From positions 32,217,920-32,281,919 of the forward strand of contig CM034599.1 in NCBI GenBank assembly GCA_020091685.1: a stretch of DNA of 64,000 bases. The letters run 5' to 3'. This DNA comes from Lutjanus erythropterus. Lineage: Eukaryota; Chordata; Actinopteri; Lutjaniformes; Lutjanidae. Under the pieces are notes generated by a model, which was not told the DNA's origin, made no database searches, and saw only the letters and a program-made list of their open reading frames with translations. Below are positions 12,417 to 24,119 of this stretch, piece after piece. The number at the start of each line of letters is the position of its first letter. The stretch's first letter is position 1. Made by a program: the position numbers and the translations under genes.

Positions 12417-12725
12417 GAGGGGTGTCATAATTTCAATGTCGAATCAAACATCAATTGAAATGAGTTTTCAGTTTCAGTAATTGAAATAAACAGCAGAAAG
12501 ACAACATTATATGCCTATTTTCTGTCTTTCTGTCCAGCATGTGTCTGAAGGTCTAAAGACAACACAGCTTAGCTTACCGGCCATTATATCACACTTGATA
12601 CCAGTTAGACAAGATCTTTTTAGAGCTGGCATAGCGAAAAATATGTTTAAATTGAAAAATCGAATTGTGACCTTAAAATTGAAAGTCTAATTAAAAGATG
12701 GATCTGGAGAATCATGTCAACCCTA
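12417..12725. mobile_element. probable hAT-like MITE (GGGGTGTC...GAATC type)
   Basis: The left end GGGGTGTCATAATTTCAATG and the right end (reverse strand) TAGGGTTGACATGATTCTCC are imperfect inverted repeats. The interior contains GTCGAATCAAACATC and AAATCGAATTGTGACC, words typical of a fish element with GTCGAATC ends. Flanks CTGGACAT and TCAGACAT match at five of eight bases, which could be an eroded target-site duplication. Confidence 0.55.
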
Positions 12726-14934
12726 TCAGACATCGATCGTTTTTTTATGTTTTTGTCAGGATGAAAAAGTAGAATTAATTGTAATGTCATTATTATTTAT
12801 TTATTTATTGAAAGACTAGACTTTAACGTATTCACAACACTCCATTAAGAGACTGCTATAGTTTTAATGTTGCTAGGCGAGTGGGTTTATAGTGTGTCTT
12901 TTAGAGTCGGTCAGCCCTTAAAGTGTTTAAGAAGTCAGATTTGACCTACAGACTTTTATAAACAGCTCTTGAAACATGTTTGGTTGCCACAGTGAAAAGA
13001 AGTACTGATGAGCAAAACATGTCGAAAACAACTCCCAACATCGTTATAGGGAGCAGATCAGCCAGGCTACCTACCACCATTTTGGCAACAAATGCACTAG
13101 GGTGAGCTATACAAATTCAGCATTTATGTTCTGCTTTTAATCGGGCAAAGTTTCTCATCAGGACAAGTATTTTTTATCTTCAAAAGCTTAAGTATGATAT
13201 TTGGAAATCAGTCTTAACAGCAAGTAATGAGGAGTTAACAGTTTACAGCTCCGGTCTGATCATGTCTGGCAGATGATCACATTTAATTTAACCTACTGTT
13301 ACATTTCCTGCACTTGAAGCTCCCTGTGTGGCAAAACCCACCCATCGTGTTTGCCAAAGAGTGCTAAACAAACACTGTAATGATTTGACCCAGCTCTGCA
13401 CGGAAAGCAGCTACACATGGAAAAATGCCTTCTCTGGCTTCGGTATACCTAATGGTGCACGGGAGCTCCGGCTTAATCTAGATCCAGCTGTGCCGCATTG
13501 ATTTGTGGGCTGCATCTCCAGAAATAGGTCTGGCAGGGGTCAACTATACAGGTATTTATGATATGAGTAGCAGATTGCTATGAATGGATGACTTCCTCAA
13601 CTGCGAGAGGGACTCCGGGGATGAGAGGCGGGGTTACATCACTCCAGCAGAATGTAATAGGGATAAAATGAGGTGCTAGTCGGCTGAAAAATGGAGACAG
13701 GATTGGCAGCGCCGGTTTTATAAGGCAGTTTGAATATTAAGTCGCCGGACATGAGAGGGATAGACCTCTTAAAAGTCTACGCCCTGATGTCATTAACCAG
13801 GTCGAGGGATGCTGGGGGAGACTGAATGGATGAGTGTAAGAGCAGTTCCCCAGAGAGCCAGTGAAGATATATGTCTCACTTCATTTGACGCTCTTTGAAC
13901 TTAAGTATGTGTGTGTGTTTGATATTCCTTTTTTTTATAGAGGCTGTAAAAAGTTTTGTTGTGTAAAGAGACACAAATCCGGGTCAGCTGAGGCCTGGGC
14001 TTGTATTGGCAGGCCCAGACACACTGCAGCTGCCAAGTTTCCCTGTGAAAACGTAAACAGACAGTCACAACTAGCACACAGCACGCTGATCCACTGCTCT
14101 GTGCATAATGCCCCGTGGAAAGACTGAAGCAAAACCTGGCAGCGTGAGCGATTTGGAGGCTAAGGACGCATTTTCCTCCATATAAAGTGATTGCGCGGGC
14201 AGTGTTTTCATGCAGAGCATCAAGCTCCTGGCGGCTTGTGTTGATGGAGGGAATGTGTCACTGGATGGGTGTCACACCCCAGTGGTGAAGGGAGTTTTTG
14301 GGTGGGGGACACTTCATGCGGAACCTGCTGGGTCTGAGAGCGGAGCCGGATCAGAGAATGCATGTGGAGGCAAATACGTGAGCTGCAGATGAGTTTGGGG
14401 ATTTTATCTTAGTATTTTGAGGATTTTTGGAATACCCATGCGCTTGCTCTTGCTGCCAGTAAGCTTTATTTAAAAACCAAAGTCTGCCCTTGTAACAAAA
14501 TACTGTTAAACTTATTCTAACCTCTTTCCAATGGATCTTTTTTTTTTTTGCCCTGAACCTGAACTAAGCATCCTGTGGTTGTGCGTCCTCCATTCTCTCC
14601 TGTCTACTTATCCCACATTCAGAGCCGTCCAAATGAAAATTCATTTCTTTCAGTTAATTGACTCACAGCGTCTGTCCCTCGGCTCCCTCGGAGTTGTGAG
14701 GCAGAGTCAGCTGTCAATTCCAGATTACAGCGTGCTGTTGTTGGGGAGAGGAGCCCATTGTGTTTATCTGCAGTGACAGCTGGCTGGAGGCAGCGGGGGG
14801 AATAGATCTGTCACTGTGCCTAGTTTGTCTGTGATCTGGCATCTGCCCAGACACTCCACCTTTGGCTGGACTGACTCTAGTACACCTCTGCTCTGTCTTC
14901 ACTTTCTCTTCCTTCCTTTTCTTTCTTATCGTCT
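12726..14934. other. gene-less stretch containing a repeat-poor block
   Basis: 13420-13840 lacks recognisable repeats and microsatellites and has balanced base composition, with words such as GCTTAATCTAGATC and CATTAACCAGGTCGAGG. It is a candidate conserved non-coding element. TTTATTTATTTATT occurs at about 12796. The rest is unremarkable. Confidence 0.45.
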
Positions 14935-15610
14935 AGGCTCTCACCTCTGGGTGCTCCGCAGGATCTTTTGGAGGAACTTTCCTTTGCAGCAGTAGCTGGT
15001 CATGCTTAGGAGTTACACCATTTTTACACCAAAATTAGCACCTATATGCAGCATTTTAAATGCTGCTGAACCTCTTAGAGAAGAGGCAAGTCTTTGTCTT
15101 CAGCACTTAGCATTTCTGTAACTTCTAACCGAATCTCTGTGGTTTGAACTTCAGTATCTGCCTCATTTTGAACACATCCCCATACCTTATATGCCACAGT
15201 CGATTGTCAGTTACTCCCAAAACAACATACATTACCGGTGGAGAGTACTGGCAGCATCAGGCTTACCAGACCTTAATTACGTTATGTAGGTCATATGACA
15301 TAACTCAAGTGACATTACACACATGGTTTACATTGTAAAGCGGTCACAGTTTGGTTGGTTTAGGCAATAAAATTAATTGGGTTGGGTTAGAAAAAGATCA
15401 TGGCTTGGGTGAAAGTAACTATGTTATTTATGTCGCATTTCGTCACTCAAGCGATGGAAGTCACACGATCAACGTCACGTTTGTAACATAATTTTAAATT
15501 GCTCAAAACTCTATGTTTACTTTTTCTTCCAAACAGATCTCAAACCCTTGTCTCCTGGGTGAAAGTCCTGCCTTCGCTCCTTATACTTCTGTTATGTGCA
15601 CTACATCCGC
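14935..15610. repeat. composite dispersed repeat, copy 1
   Basis: GGTGCTCCGCAGGATC..TTTGCAGCAGTAG at 14951-14996 recurs at 16104-16146. TAACCGAATCTCTGTGGTTT at 15126 recurs at 34732 (TAGCCAAATCTCTGCAGTTT). GTTTGGTTGGTTTAGGC and TTGGGTTAGAAAAAGATCAT are hallmark words of a fish repeat whose inverse (AAACCATGATCATT) lies at 34927. Non-coding. Confidence 0.6.
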
Positions 15611-15929
15611 TAGGGGCACCACTGAACAATAAACAGACATATCAGTTGGATTAAACACTTTTTCCTGATTCTGCTACATCATAATAAAAGCCTTTAGTTA
15701 ACTTCTATTGTGGAGAATTTATAGGAAATTAAATATGCCATTGTTTTACAGCAAACTCTGCTTTGCTGGACAGATGCACTGAATCAAACCAAGCCAAGCA
15801 GCACGTGTATAAAAAATGAGCAAAAGAGTCACCAAAGTTAATGACAGAGGTAAAAAGCCTTCATTTCCTCCACTGAAAAGTGGAGAAAGTTAATGTGTCC
15901 ACCCAGGTGTCATGTTTCCATCACTGCTG

Positions 15930-16190
15930 TTCAGAGCTTGAGCTGATAAATACCCCGAACTACTGCTGAGTCATTTTGCCTGTGAATGAATACCAATTGT
16001 ACCCTTTCCCATTGAAGACAAACGCGAGATGTTTGTGGGGGTTTTGTCCAGCGTTCTTTCCTTTCCTTACCTCTCATCCGTCTCTCTGTACTCGCCTCTC
16101 GGGGCACTGCAGGATCTCTCGGAGTAACTTTCTTTCGCAGCAGTAGATATGTGCCCTTAGGACCTTCATTGACTGAGAATCCACTGGCTT
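15930..16190. repeat. composite dispersed repeat, copy 2
   Basis: GCTGATAAATACCCCGAACT, CTACTGCTGAGTCATTT and CAATTGTACCCTTTCCCATT match 35031-35105. GGCACTGCAGGATCTCTCGG and TTTCGCAGCAGTAG match copy 1. It lies 320 bases after copy 1. Confidence 0.6.
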
Positions 16191-17751
16191 TACAGTCGCA
16201 CATCTTGTGAATTTCACATGTACTTATTAATGGCCAGGCAGCGTGGTTCACTCTGACCTGGGTTATGCGGCAGGTAGGCCAGATCTCCCTTCCTGCATGT
16301 ATTTGCCAATTACTGCTCTTTGCCTCCAGCATACAGACTCCCTGATGTCCCGCTGTGCAGGAGTGCCTATTCACTGTGATGATTTCATCATGCTAGCAGT
16401 CTAGCAGCAATACAAAAAGGCAGCAAGATGAATCACAGTTAGCCCTCTGCTCTGATTCCACTCTTAATTTTCACAGAGGGGGGCTCCTGTAATGAATCGA
16501 TGCCCCTGCAACAAACCTGCTCCTCGGTCGCGCGGGGCTTCATGAGGGCTGCCTGATGAGTTGGCAGCTGTTTCTTTTCCACCGTTTCTGGGGCTTGACT
16601 CGCCTCCCCCTTCCAAAGTGCCACAGGGCAGGAAAACTAGATCCTCCACCGCGGCTGAGCACGGGTCAACACAGAGGAAATTCCTCTATTTGTAAACTCA
16701 AAGGTTTGTTTGTTTTTAGCTGATTCACTAAGCGCTAACCGTCTGTTCACACCCTTGCTGCGGCGTTTGATGTGTGTCTCTTTGCTACTTGTGCGGCGTT
16801 GTGTTGACATTTGACCAGAGTGCTTCTGTAATCTGTTTTTCTCTTCTTGCTGCCTGTGAGCAGGAGCTGTATAAACATGTCCTTCCTCCACGGGAGGCGA
16901 ATGGATCACTCCTCATTACAGGGAAGGCTGGGAGACGAGAGGCGCTCAGCCACCGCTGCTGTTTGATCCCACTGAGTGGAAGCAGGCCTGACGCAGGCAC
17001 ACATGTACCACATATACGTGCACTTTCACGTATACACACAAACACACACGCAAGAGCGTACCTGGTGGGCAGGCGGTATTGTATCTAGATTTTAGCCAGA
17101 TTTTACTTCTTCACCCCTCTGCCACAAGCTCACAAATCTCACCTCTTCAGCGTCTATTCATCAGTTTCCACCTTAGAAACATTCAGTTCACAGACCTGTT
17201 TCCATCTCAACCTCTCCTCTACTGTCTTGGCCCGGAGACACGTTTCCCATTTCAGTCCCGTCTCACCACACCTGAGAGCACAGCGACCGTAGCGCCTGAG
17301 CGGGCGCCGTGGTAAACCACCCAACACCTTGGCCTCGCACCGCTGCTCTGACACTACAGCAGCTGATGAGACATCATTCAGACCCGCTGGACTCCTCAGA
17401 CTGGGCCACCGACACTGTACTCTTACATGCCCCACTGCATGACTGACAAGCTGGGTCCTACAGGGAGGCAGCTGGCGGAGGAGCAGGCTTTAGACGCAAG
17501 TACAGGGATTCTTCCGCCAGCAGAGGTTTAAAGGTGCTACTTCAACCAATCATCAGCTTTAATTCAGTCCTTCGATTCCTGTTTGCTGCTGGCTGCTGCT
17601 AATGTGTTACTCATTAGTTCCTCCACCATATTCTCAACTTAGTGTGATGTTTTACAGGCTACACATCTGTAGAAACATAAAAACGTTACTTTCTTGTACA
17701 AACTTTATGATCTTTCATCCTTAAGTCAGTCACAGTTAGCTTGGTACATGT
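16191..17751. other. gene-less stretch with a GC-richer part
   Basis: 16890-17520 is richer in G+C than its surroundings and has several open frames on both strands, but no acceptor/donor pair brackets any of them. No repeat family recognised. Confidence 0.45.
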
Positions 17752-17830
17752 TATGGCTGCACAATATGGTAAAAAAAAAAGTCATATTGTGATTATTTTT
17801 TATTTATCACTGAAAAAAACTATTGACTCA
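17752..17830 (+). mobile_element. fragment of a GGCTGCACAATAT-type repeat
   Basis: ATGGCTGCACAATATGG, a run of ten A, then CATATTGTGATTATTTTT. These words match the terminus of a frequent fish repeat. It abuts the long inverted repeat at about 17950. Confidence 0.45.
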
Positions 17831-17949
17831 CTCACTCACTATGATGTGATATTTATTGGAGTCTGTACTAAGCAAACATGTTTATATACATCTGGAGAAC
17901 AAGATTTAAAGGCTTGAGCATCAAAAAATTGCAGGGTTCTGTGAATTTG

Positions 17950-18480
17950 GATATTACTGGTAGATACTGTAAATAGTATTTACCATTCATTTAGTATACA
18001 GTGTTTTTGAGCATTTTGATAATAACCACAGTGTCTTAGATAACCGTTAGCTAGCTAGCTAGCATCATCATTGTCATTCAGACTCAACAGAAACAAAATA
18101 AAACTCAACTCCAACTTTGGTTTGGTTGGAATTCGCTGGGTTAGATGTGGAAATATCAGGAAAAGAGCAAGAGAGAGATCGTACATGAAAAAAAGCAGCA
18201 GTCAGAAACAGCATGTAGCCAGAATGTTTTTACATCTACCTCAGTGAATTAAGGGTTTATTTCAGCCAAACAAGAGTTGGTGATTTTTGGAGCAGTGGAA
18301 AGACGAGCCAGGGTGTTTTTGGTGAGTTTTATTTTGTTTCTCTTGAGTTTTAATGAATATAAAAACACTAGCTAGCTAGCTAACCTTGCTGACAGTTATC
18401 TAACACACTGAGGTGATTATCAACATGCTCAAAAACACTATATACAAAAGTAACAGTAAATAGCGTCAACAATTTGTACC
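17950..18480. repeat. long inverted repeat, probable foldback element
   Basis: The arms at about 17950-18112 and 18322-18480 are reverse complements with moderate divergence. Both contain TGTTTTTGAGCAT..TTGATAAT, a GCTAGCTAGCTAGC run and CAACAGAAACAAAATAAAAC (right arm inverted). The central 200 bases hold AGCCAGAATGTTTTTACATC and GAGTTGGTGATTTTTGGA, which recur at 6350-6450 and 25420-25470. No open frame of note. Confidence 0.75.
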
Positions 18481-18775
18481 CAGCTAACTAATTTTGTAAG
18501 CTTTTGCAGCTAACACTGTTAGCGTTAGTAGGACAAACAGACATGCAGCTAATCTGTCTGAAATGCCATGGATTATCGACAACTGTGTCCGGCTGTGTCC
18601 ACCACCATCCCAATCAGGAGGAACCCAACAACCTTACGTTACTTTCAAAGAACCATTTCTTCACCATTTCTTATATCTGTAGCCGTTAAATATCTCTGTA
18701 ACTGGAACTTAATGCTTTTAAAGAAACTTTGAAAGTGCTCACTTTGTACTCCATAGTGACGGGAGAATCTTTCAC

Positions 18776-18850
18776 ATAGATTAAGATGAAACTTTAATGA
18801 TCCCTATTGGGAAAATGGGTCATTGGAGCAGCAAAATCATTTAAATAACT
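18776..18850 (+). repeat. retroposon tail (ACTTTAATGATCC type)
   Basis: AGATGAAACTTTAATGATCC, GGGAAAATGGGTCATTGGAG and CAGCAAAATC correspond to a common fish 3'-tail sequence (ACTTTATTGATCCC..GGGAAATTGGGTCA..CAGCA). The class of the parent element is not certain. Confidence 0.55.
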
Positions 18851-19544
18851 CTGATAGTGGGAGAAGGAAAGAAAGAATATAAATTAAAGTTAAACGGATG
18901 AGAGGGATTAGACATAACAGAGCTGTGATTTTAGGGCATAATAGAAGATATTAGAAGTAAAATAATGAGAATTAAATATATGAATAACAACATTTATGCT
19001 CTGTGTGAAATAATAGCGGTGCATACAGGACCTTTCAGGGATATTCACAGACTGGAGTTCATTTCACGCACAGATCTAGGGGTGTATGTATACATTAAAT
19101 GTATATGTATTCACACTGTATTGCAAAGGCAATTTAATTGTCAGTTAATTTACGTGTATGTAGACATTGACATTTATCTAGGGAATATTTTAACTCAGCA
19201 CATTAGTTCTTTTATACCAATGCTCTGCTTGGCTCTCAGTCTCATAGCATTTGAGTGGAGTGCCACAGGTGAAAACGAAGTGAAAATTGAATTCAGGGGA
19301 AAAAAATCAATAATGCAAGAACCTTGTGGAAAATCCCATTATAATAAGGCCATCGGCAGTGCAAACATTTTGTAGTGCTGCTGTTTATTGTTATTTTTAT
19401 GTCTTCAAAAGGACAATTCGGGATGTGTGACTGGATCAGCAGCACTTTTGTGTCTGTTGCCTCTTTTAAACTTGACATTTTATCAGGCAAACCATATTCA
19501 AAGCTGTGCTCAGCATGAGAGGACCGTTACTGATACCTACAATG
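18851..19544. other. gene-less stretch
   Basis: AT-rich. The 136-codon open frame at 18965-19375 has no domain-like composition and begins directly after the retroposon tail, so I read it as chance. Confidence 0.5.
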
Positions 19545-19817
19545 AGTAATCTTTTTAAGAAAAAAAAGTCAAAATTCTCAGATTTCAGCTTCCTAAATGT
19601 GAATATCTTCTGGTTTCCTTTCTCCTCTGTGACAGTAAACTGAATATCTTTAGATTTTGAGTACATTTGAGGACATCATCTCAGGTTTTGAGATACACTG
19701 ATCATCATTTTTCACCATTTTCTAACATTTTAAAACAGAACAACTATTAATCACTTAATCAAGAAAATAATCGACTGATTAATCGACTATGAAAATAATT
19801 GTTAGTTGCAGCCCTAC
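19545..19817 (-). mobile_element. GGGCTGCAACTAA-type non-autonomous element
   Basis: Read on the reverse strand, it starts GTAGGGCTGCAACTAACAAT and continues with repeated CGATTAAT words. It then carries the usual interior (TTTCACC-like, ATCTCAAAACC, GATATTCAGTTTACTGTCAC). The far end near 19545 lacks the second inverted repeat and seems truncated. Confidence 0.7.
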
Positions 19818-19879
19818 ATACTGCTGTTAAACAAAAGTAATAACAATAATACTTTTAGTAATAACAATAATAATACTCT

Positions 19880-20050
19880 TATCAGATTGGTACTCAGTAT
19901 TGACCAATAAGCAAAGTTCAAGTATCCAAACCTATACTGGGACGGAAAAATTGGTACTGGGACATTTCTTCTTGTAGCCAATCAGTGCAAGCATTCTTTG
20001 ATGTAACGCTACGTGTGATTGGCTCTGTACTGCAGCAGCTACAACCCATA
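19880..20050. repeat. old repeat fragment with GTACTGG words
   Basis: GATTGGTACTCAGTATTG and AATTGGTACTGGGACATTTC, followed by AGCCAATCAGTGCAAGCATT and TGTGATTGGCTCTGTACTGC. It lies just after the 19545-19817 element. Confidence 0.35.
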
Positions 20051-21777
20051 CTGTGTGTGGTGTGGTGATGCTGACATTAAATGATGTACTCTATTGACTT
20101 CTTAATTTCTTAAACAATACTGCGGCCTAGGAAAGATACATTTTGTGAATATTAAACAAGATGAAGACCAACCATCTTAAAGCACTGTTATACCAATATT
20201 ACTTTAAGAAAATCCCTGTTAGAATTCTGTGCTTATAAAATTTGCAGCAGTGTGAAAAACATTTCATGGTGGGTGAATATGCTTCATAGCTACATTATGT
20301 GATAAATATTTCAGGTTGAGCCTACAGTAAATGCTCACGAGGAACACGTAAAGGGTCCGAGGATGCATGAGATGCGCTAGCATCCAGCGCCGTAGAGATC
20401 CACCCCTCCCTCTCGCTCTCGCTTTCTATCATCTCCAGTAATTATTTACATCCCTCAGGAGTGAGTTGTCAGGCTGCTGCATCGCCAGCCTTGACTGCAG
20501 GGAGATCGCTCTGTGTTCTCTTTTCTCCCGACACCCATTTTCATATCTCTCTCTTCATCTTCCTCCCGGTGAGGTGGCCTGATGCCAGGGCCTTAGGTAA
20601 CACCTAATAGACCCCTCTCCCTCTGCCTCAGCACTGCTCTGTACCTGTTAAACACAGGATTAAAGTGCACTCGGCAGGGTGCAATTATACAGGCAGCGCT
20701 GTTACATCCAGAGTTAAACACAGCCCTCTCGCTCTGCTCACTTGTCTGCTGCAGGCCGCTGCAGCCTGAAGGTAATTGTATTGCTGTCAGCTCGTGGTTG
20801 ATGAGTTGCCAGCGTAATTGCTTTACGGTTTGACCTCTGGTTTTTCAAACAAGCACCCTGGTCAAGGATCTGCGCCGGGCAGATGAGGGATGAGAAAGCG
20901 GCTGGTGTATGCATGTGTTTCTGCTTGTGTGTGCGTGTGTGTTTGTGGATGGCGGAGGCAGGATAAATATGATAGTCCTCTAATGCTCCGTGCTGCCCCC
21001 GTGTCCTCTGTTATTCTTAACTGCCTCTTAGAGTGCACTTCTCTGCCTCACTTTAAAATCAGCATCTGAGTCAATTGAATTGTTCGGTGTATTAAATGCG
21101 CAGGGATTTGTCTTGGTGACATTGGTGCAGAGGCCGTGATACACACAGTTCAAGGACAACAAGACATGACACGCAGCACAGACACAGTGCCAGACACTGT
21201 GCACATTACACTACATTTATCTCTTGGCATGTTATTATGATCTTAGCTTGGTGTTTTCATTTTCTCCTGCTGATCTCCTGCCAGAATAAACAGGATCAGA
21301 AATTACTAGCTTGTAATTTGTCAACTGAGAACTCCTTTTAACATTCAGACAGCAATTTATCATGTCGGAAATGCTTTCTGAACTAAAACAATTAGCTTGC
21401 AGAGAAAAAATTGTTGTTGTGTTTTCTCTCTTTAATCATTCCTCCAACCTAGGGATGAATACTAAATCTTTGTTTTTTCACCATTTCCAAATCGCAAGGA
21501 GCAGAATTGGACTGGAAGACACAGTATTAATAGTCTTAACAAGCTGTGGGATGTGAGAGAATTATTCATTGATTTTGCTGGCTGTAATGTTTCCAGCTGT
21601 AACTAATCAAAATTAATTCCGTGATTTCACCAAATTTACAAAATGAAAATTTTGTGTGTTGTGGGTGCAATTATTCAAAGGTGGTTTCATGGAGAAAACG
21701 TGTGCAAAAAAAACACAAGGAAAGTGGAGAGAGTTTCTAGTCTATCACTGGATGATGGCATGATGTCGTTCAGGTAG
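20051..21777. other. gene-less stretch
   Basis: 20340-21130 is repeat-poor and relatively GC-balanced, with CT-rich (20400-20570) and TG-rich (20920-20945) patches. No exon signal. Confidence 0.45.
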
Positions 21778-22300
21778 CAGCCAGCTCGTTAGCGGGCAGC
21801 ATGCAGATTACTAACAGCTGCTGGAAAGTCTTCACTTATCATAATCCCACAGTTAAACTTTTAGTCTTGTCATATTGGATATATTTTGAGTTTACTCCTT
21901 CAACATAACAGAAGTGGGGTTTTTTTTAGCAGTGGAACAAACTGTAAACTTGTGGCAAATGTGTTAGCAAACTGTTGCCTATTTACACATCCGGCAGGAA
22001 CGGAGCGACATTCGAGATTCTGCTCACCTGGTGAACGTATGTCAAATATTCACTTTTCTTTTAGCTCTTTTTAAGGTTTCCTAACTCTTCAGCTGCTTCT
22101 TATTTGACCATGGTAGCTGCTAATGCTGTCTGTCCACTGTTTGTGACCACATATGTGTTTATTTCATCTCTTGTTAATATAAAAATGGTTATTAGCACAG
22201 CTTTAAAAGCCTTGTTTAGAGCTTTTTCATAGCCGCTATATTGACATCAAGTAGCTGGGTAAGCACAGGTGTTACCAAGGACACTAATTAAGGGTGCAGT
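21778..22300. repeat. tandem duplication, unit A
   Basis: First copy of a diverged direct repeat. It opens with GCAGCCAGCTCGTTAGCGGG, matched by GCAGCTAGCTTGTTAGTGTG at 22303. Shared landmarks are GGAGCGACATT (22003 area), CAAATATTCACTT (22043), ACCATGGTAG (22108 area), ATTTCATC followed by TTGTTAATA (22161) and ACACTAATTAAG near its end. No coding signal. Confidence 0.75.
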
Positions 22301-22302
22301 GA

Positions 22303-22990
22303 GCAGCTAGCTTGTTAGTGTGCATTAACAAGCAGTTGGTGGTCATTTACCACCTTAGCATAGCAACAGTGACTTTTTGGGTAACAGAGCAAGCTGCAAA
22401 CACAACACTGAGATGTCGCTTACAATTTTGTAGCAGGCTTGCTAGCAAAAGATTGCCTGTATAAATATCCAGCAGCCATGGAGCGACATTAGCATTCATT
22501 TTGAGTGGTGAATATACTGTAAACCAAATATTCACTTCTTAAGCTGTGTTTTGGTTTCCTGACTCTTAAGCTAAGTTAAGTACGCCACCATGGTAGTCGC
22601 TAACTTTGTCCACTTTTTGGTGGCGGGCAGATAGCGCACAATATGTTTATCTGAGTTAGTTTGGTTGGTTTCGTTTCTCAAAAGAGCTAGCTTTGTGTCT
22701 GATAGCAAGGTTGATGAGAGCAGTGACAGTGAACCAAAGAAGGGCCATAAGGAAGCAATAAACTAAGCTATAAAGCTCTATAGAGAGGAAGAACAACAAT
22801 GTGTAGTGATAATAATTCTCAGTGGGTTTGTTACTATATTACATGTAGTTATTTCATCCATTGTTAATACAACAGTGTTTATCAGTACAGCTTCAAAAGC
22901 CCTGAACAGAGCAGCCATATTGATATAAAAGAGTAGGTAAACACAGGTGCTGCAAATGATGCTAATTAAATCTGCTATACTAAATGGAAC
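22303..22990. repeat. tandem duplication, unit B with an insertion of about 210 bases
   Basis: Second copy. Its landmarks are GGAGCGACATT (22481 area), CAAATATTCACTT (22524), ACCATGGTAG (22588 area), ATTTCATC (22851) and ATGCTAATTAAA near the end. The offset to unit A is 481 bases up to the second landmark and 690 bases afterwards, which places an extra segment of roughly 210 bases at about 22630-22850. Confidence 0.75.
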
Positions 22991-23055
22991 AGGACCTTCA
23001 TTGGTATCATTGATAAGACCTGTGTTCCCCTATTATTTCATATCAATATGGCTGC
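22911..23055. repeat. inverted repeat nested at the end of tandem unit B
   Basis: GCAGCCATATTGATATAAAA at 22911, continuing to ACACAGGT, is inverted at 23018-23055, which ends TATCAATATGGCTGC. The arms are about 38 bases with a few mismatches and about 67 bases between them. It may be the terminus of an unrecognised foldback element. Confidence 0.7.
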
Positions 23056-23499
23056 CATGAAGAAGGTCTGCTTTAGACTGAAGTGGTGAAACCGCTCGCC
23101 TTAACTAACATGAGCTCCAGCAAATATAGAACTGTTAACAATATCATTAGGGGCTGTCAGTTAGATGGAATTTTTTTTTTTTTTTAGTTTAGTTGTCAGA
23201 CGAGGCTTGTAGTTTGTCAGCGTTATCATAAATGAGCAACTGTGTTGCTGCCACTGTTTTATGTCAGGATTATATTTGAAAACTAATGAGTGATGTGAAG
23301 TATGCCACTAATGTGATATTTCACTGAATGGGTGCAGTTTTTCTATATAAAGTGTGTAGTTTACAAAAGTCAAATAACCTTGGCAAGCAGTAGAAAGAAG
23401 TAGAAAGAAGATAACTGTATGCTTAATCTTGATACAAACAATTATTTTAATACTATGCAGATCACAAGTATGAGCCTAGAGCTTAATTTATTGACAATG

Positions 23500-23810
23500 T
23501 TTGAATTTTGAACTCAATCGCAGTATTTTTCAGGAGTGTTGTTAAGATACCAACACCAGTATCTGCCTAAAATGCTGGTTTTGGTGTCGGCAAGTACACG
23601 TCTGTGCAGCAATCTGATACCTACCTCCCAGCATGGTGAAGTCATGATCTATGGCATTCATTCATTGATGTATTTGTTCATGTTTTACGTGTTTAACCTG
23701 AGCCAGGCCCCGCAACATTTACAGCAATCATATCACATCCATGCTGGCTTAATATACAACTCTACTTTAAAAGTGTCAGCTATCAGAATTGGTATCTGGA
23801 AGGGAAAATA
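23500..23810. repeat. old repeat fragment with CCAGTATC/GGTGTCGGCAAGTAC words
   Basis: CACCAGTATCTGCCTAAAAT and GGTTTTGGTGTCGGCAAGTA resemble a common fish repeat (GGTATCGGCAAGTACTC). Boundaries not visible. Confidence 0.35.
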
Positions 23811-23921
23811 AGTATCTCTGTTTGTAAGAAAAAAAGTCATAATCACAATTCCTGCCTCCAACTGTTCTTGATAGAAAAACAGGAGCATGGCCTTTGTCTG
23901 CACATGACACGTGTGTAACAT

Positions 23922-23941
23922 GCACACACACACACACACAC
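23922..23941. repeat. CA microsatellite, 10 units
   Basis: (CA)10. A complementary TG tract lies 160 bases downstream at 24101-24119. Confidence 0.95.
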
Positions 23942-24100
23942 TGAATTGACAAGGTCGACCACCTGAAGCAGTCAAGGGGTGAAGGAGAAGGAGATGTGGG
24001 AGAAATGCCTGGTTGACAGCAGAGGAGGGGAGAGATGGAGGTGTGAGATAGAGTCCAGAGTGTTAAGTGGACGTGTGGATGTGGCTCTGTGTGTTTGGCT

Positions 24101-24119
24101 GTGTGTGTGTGTGTGTGTG
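24101..24119. repeat. TG microsatellite
   Basis: Pure (GT)n of 19 bases, inverted relative to 23922-23941. Confidence 0.95.

Noticed and set aside
18965-19375. 136-codon open frame on the + strand
   Set aside because: AT-rich chance frame directly after a retroposon tail; no splice sites or recognisable domain.
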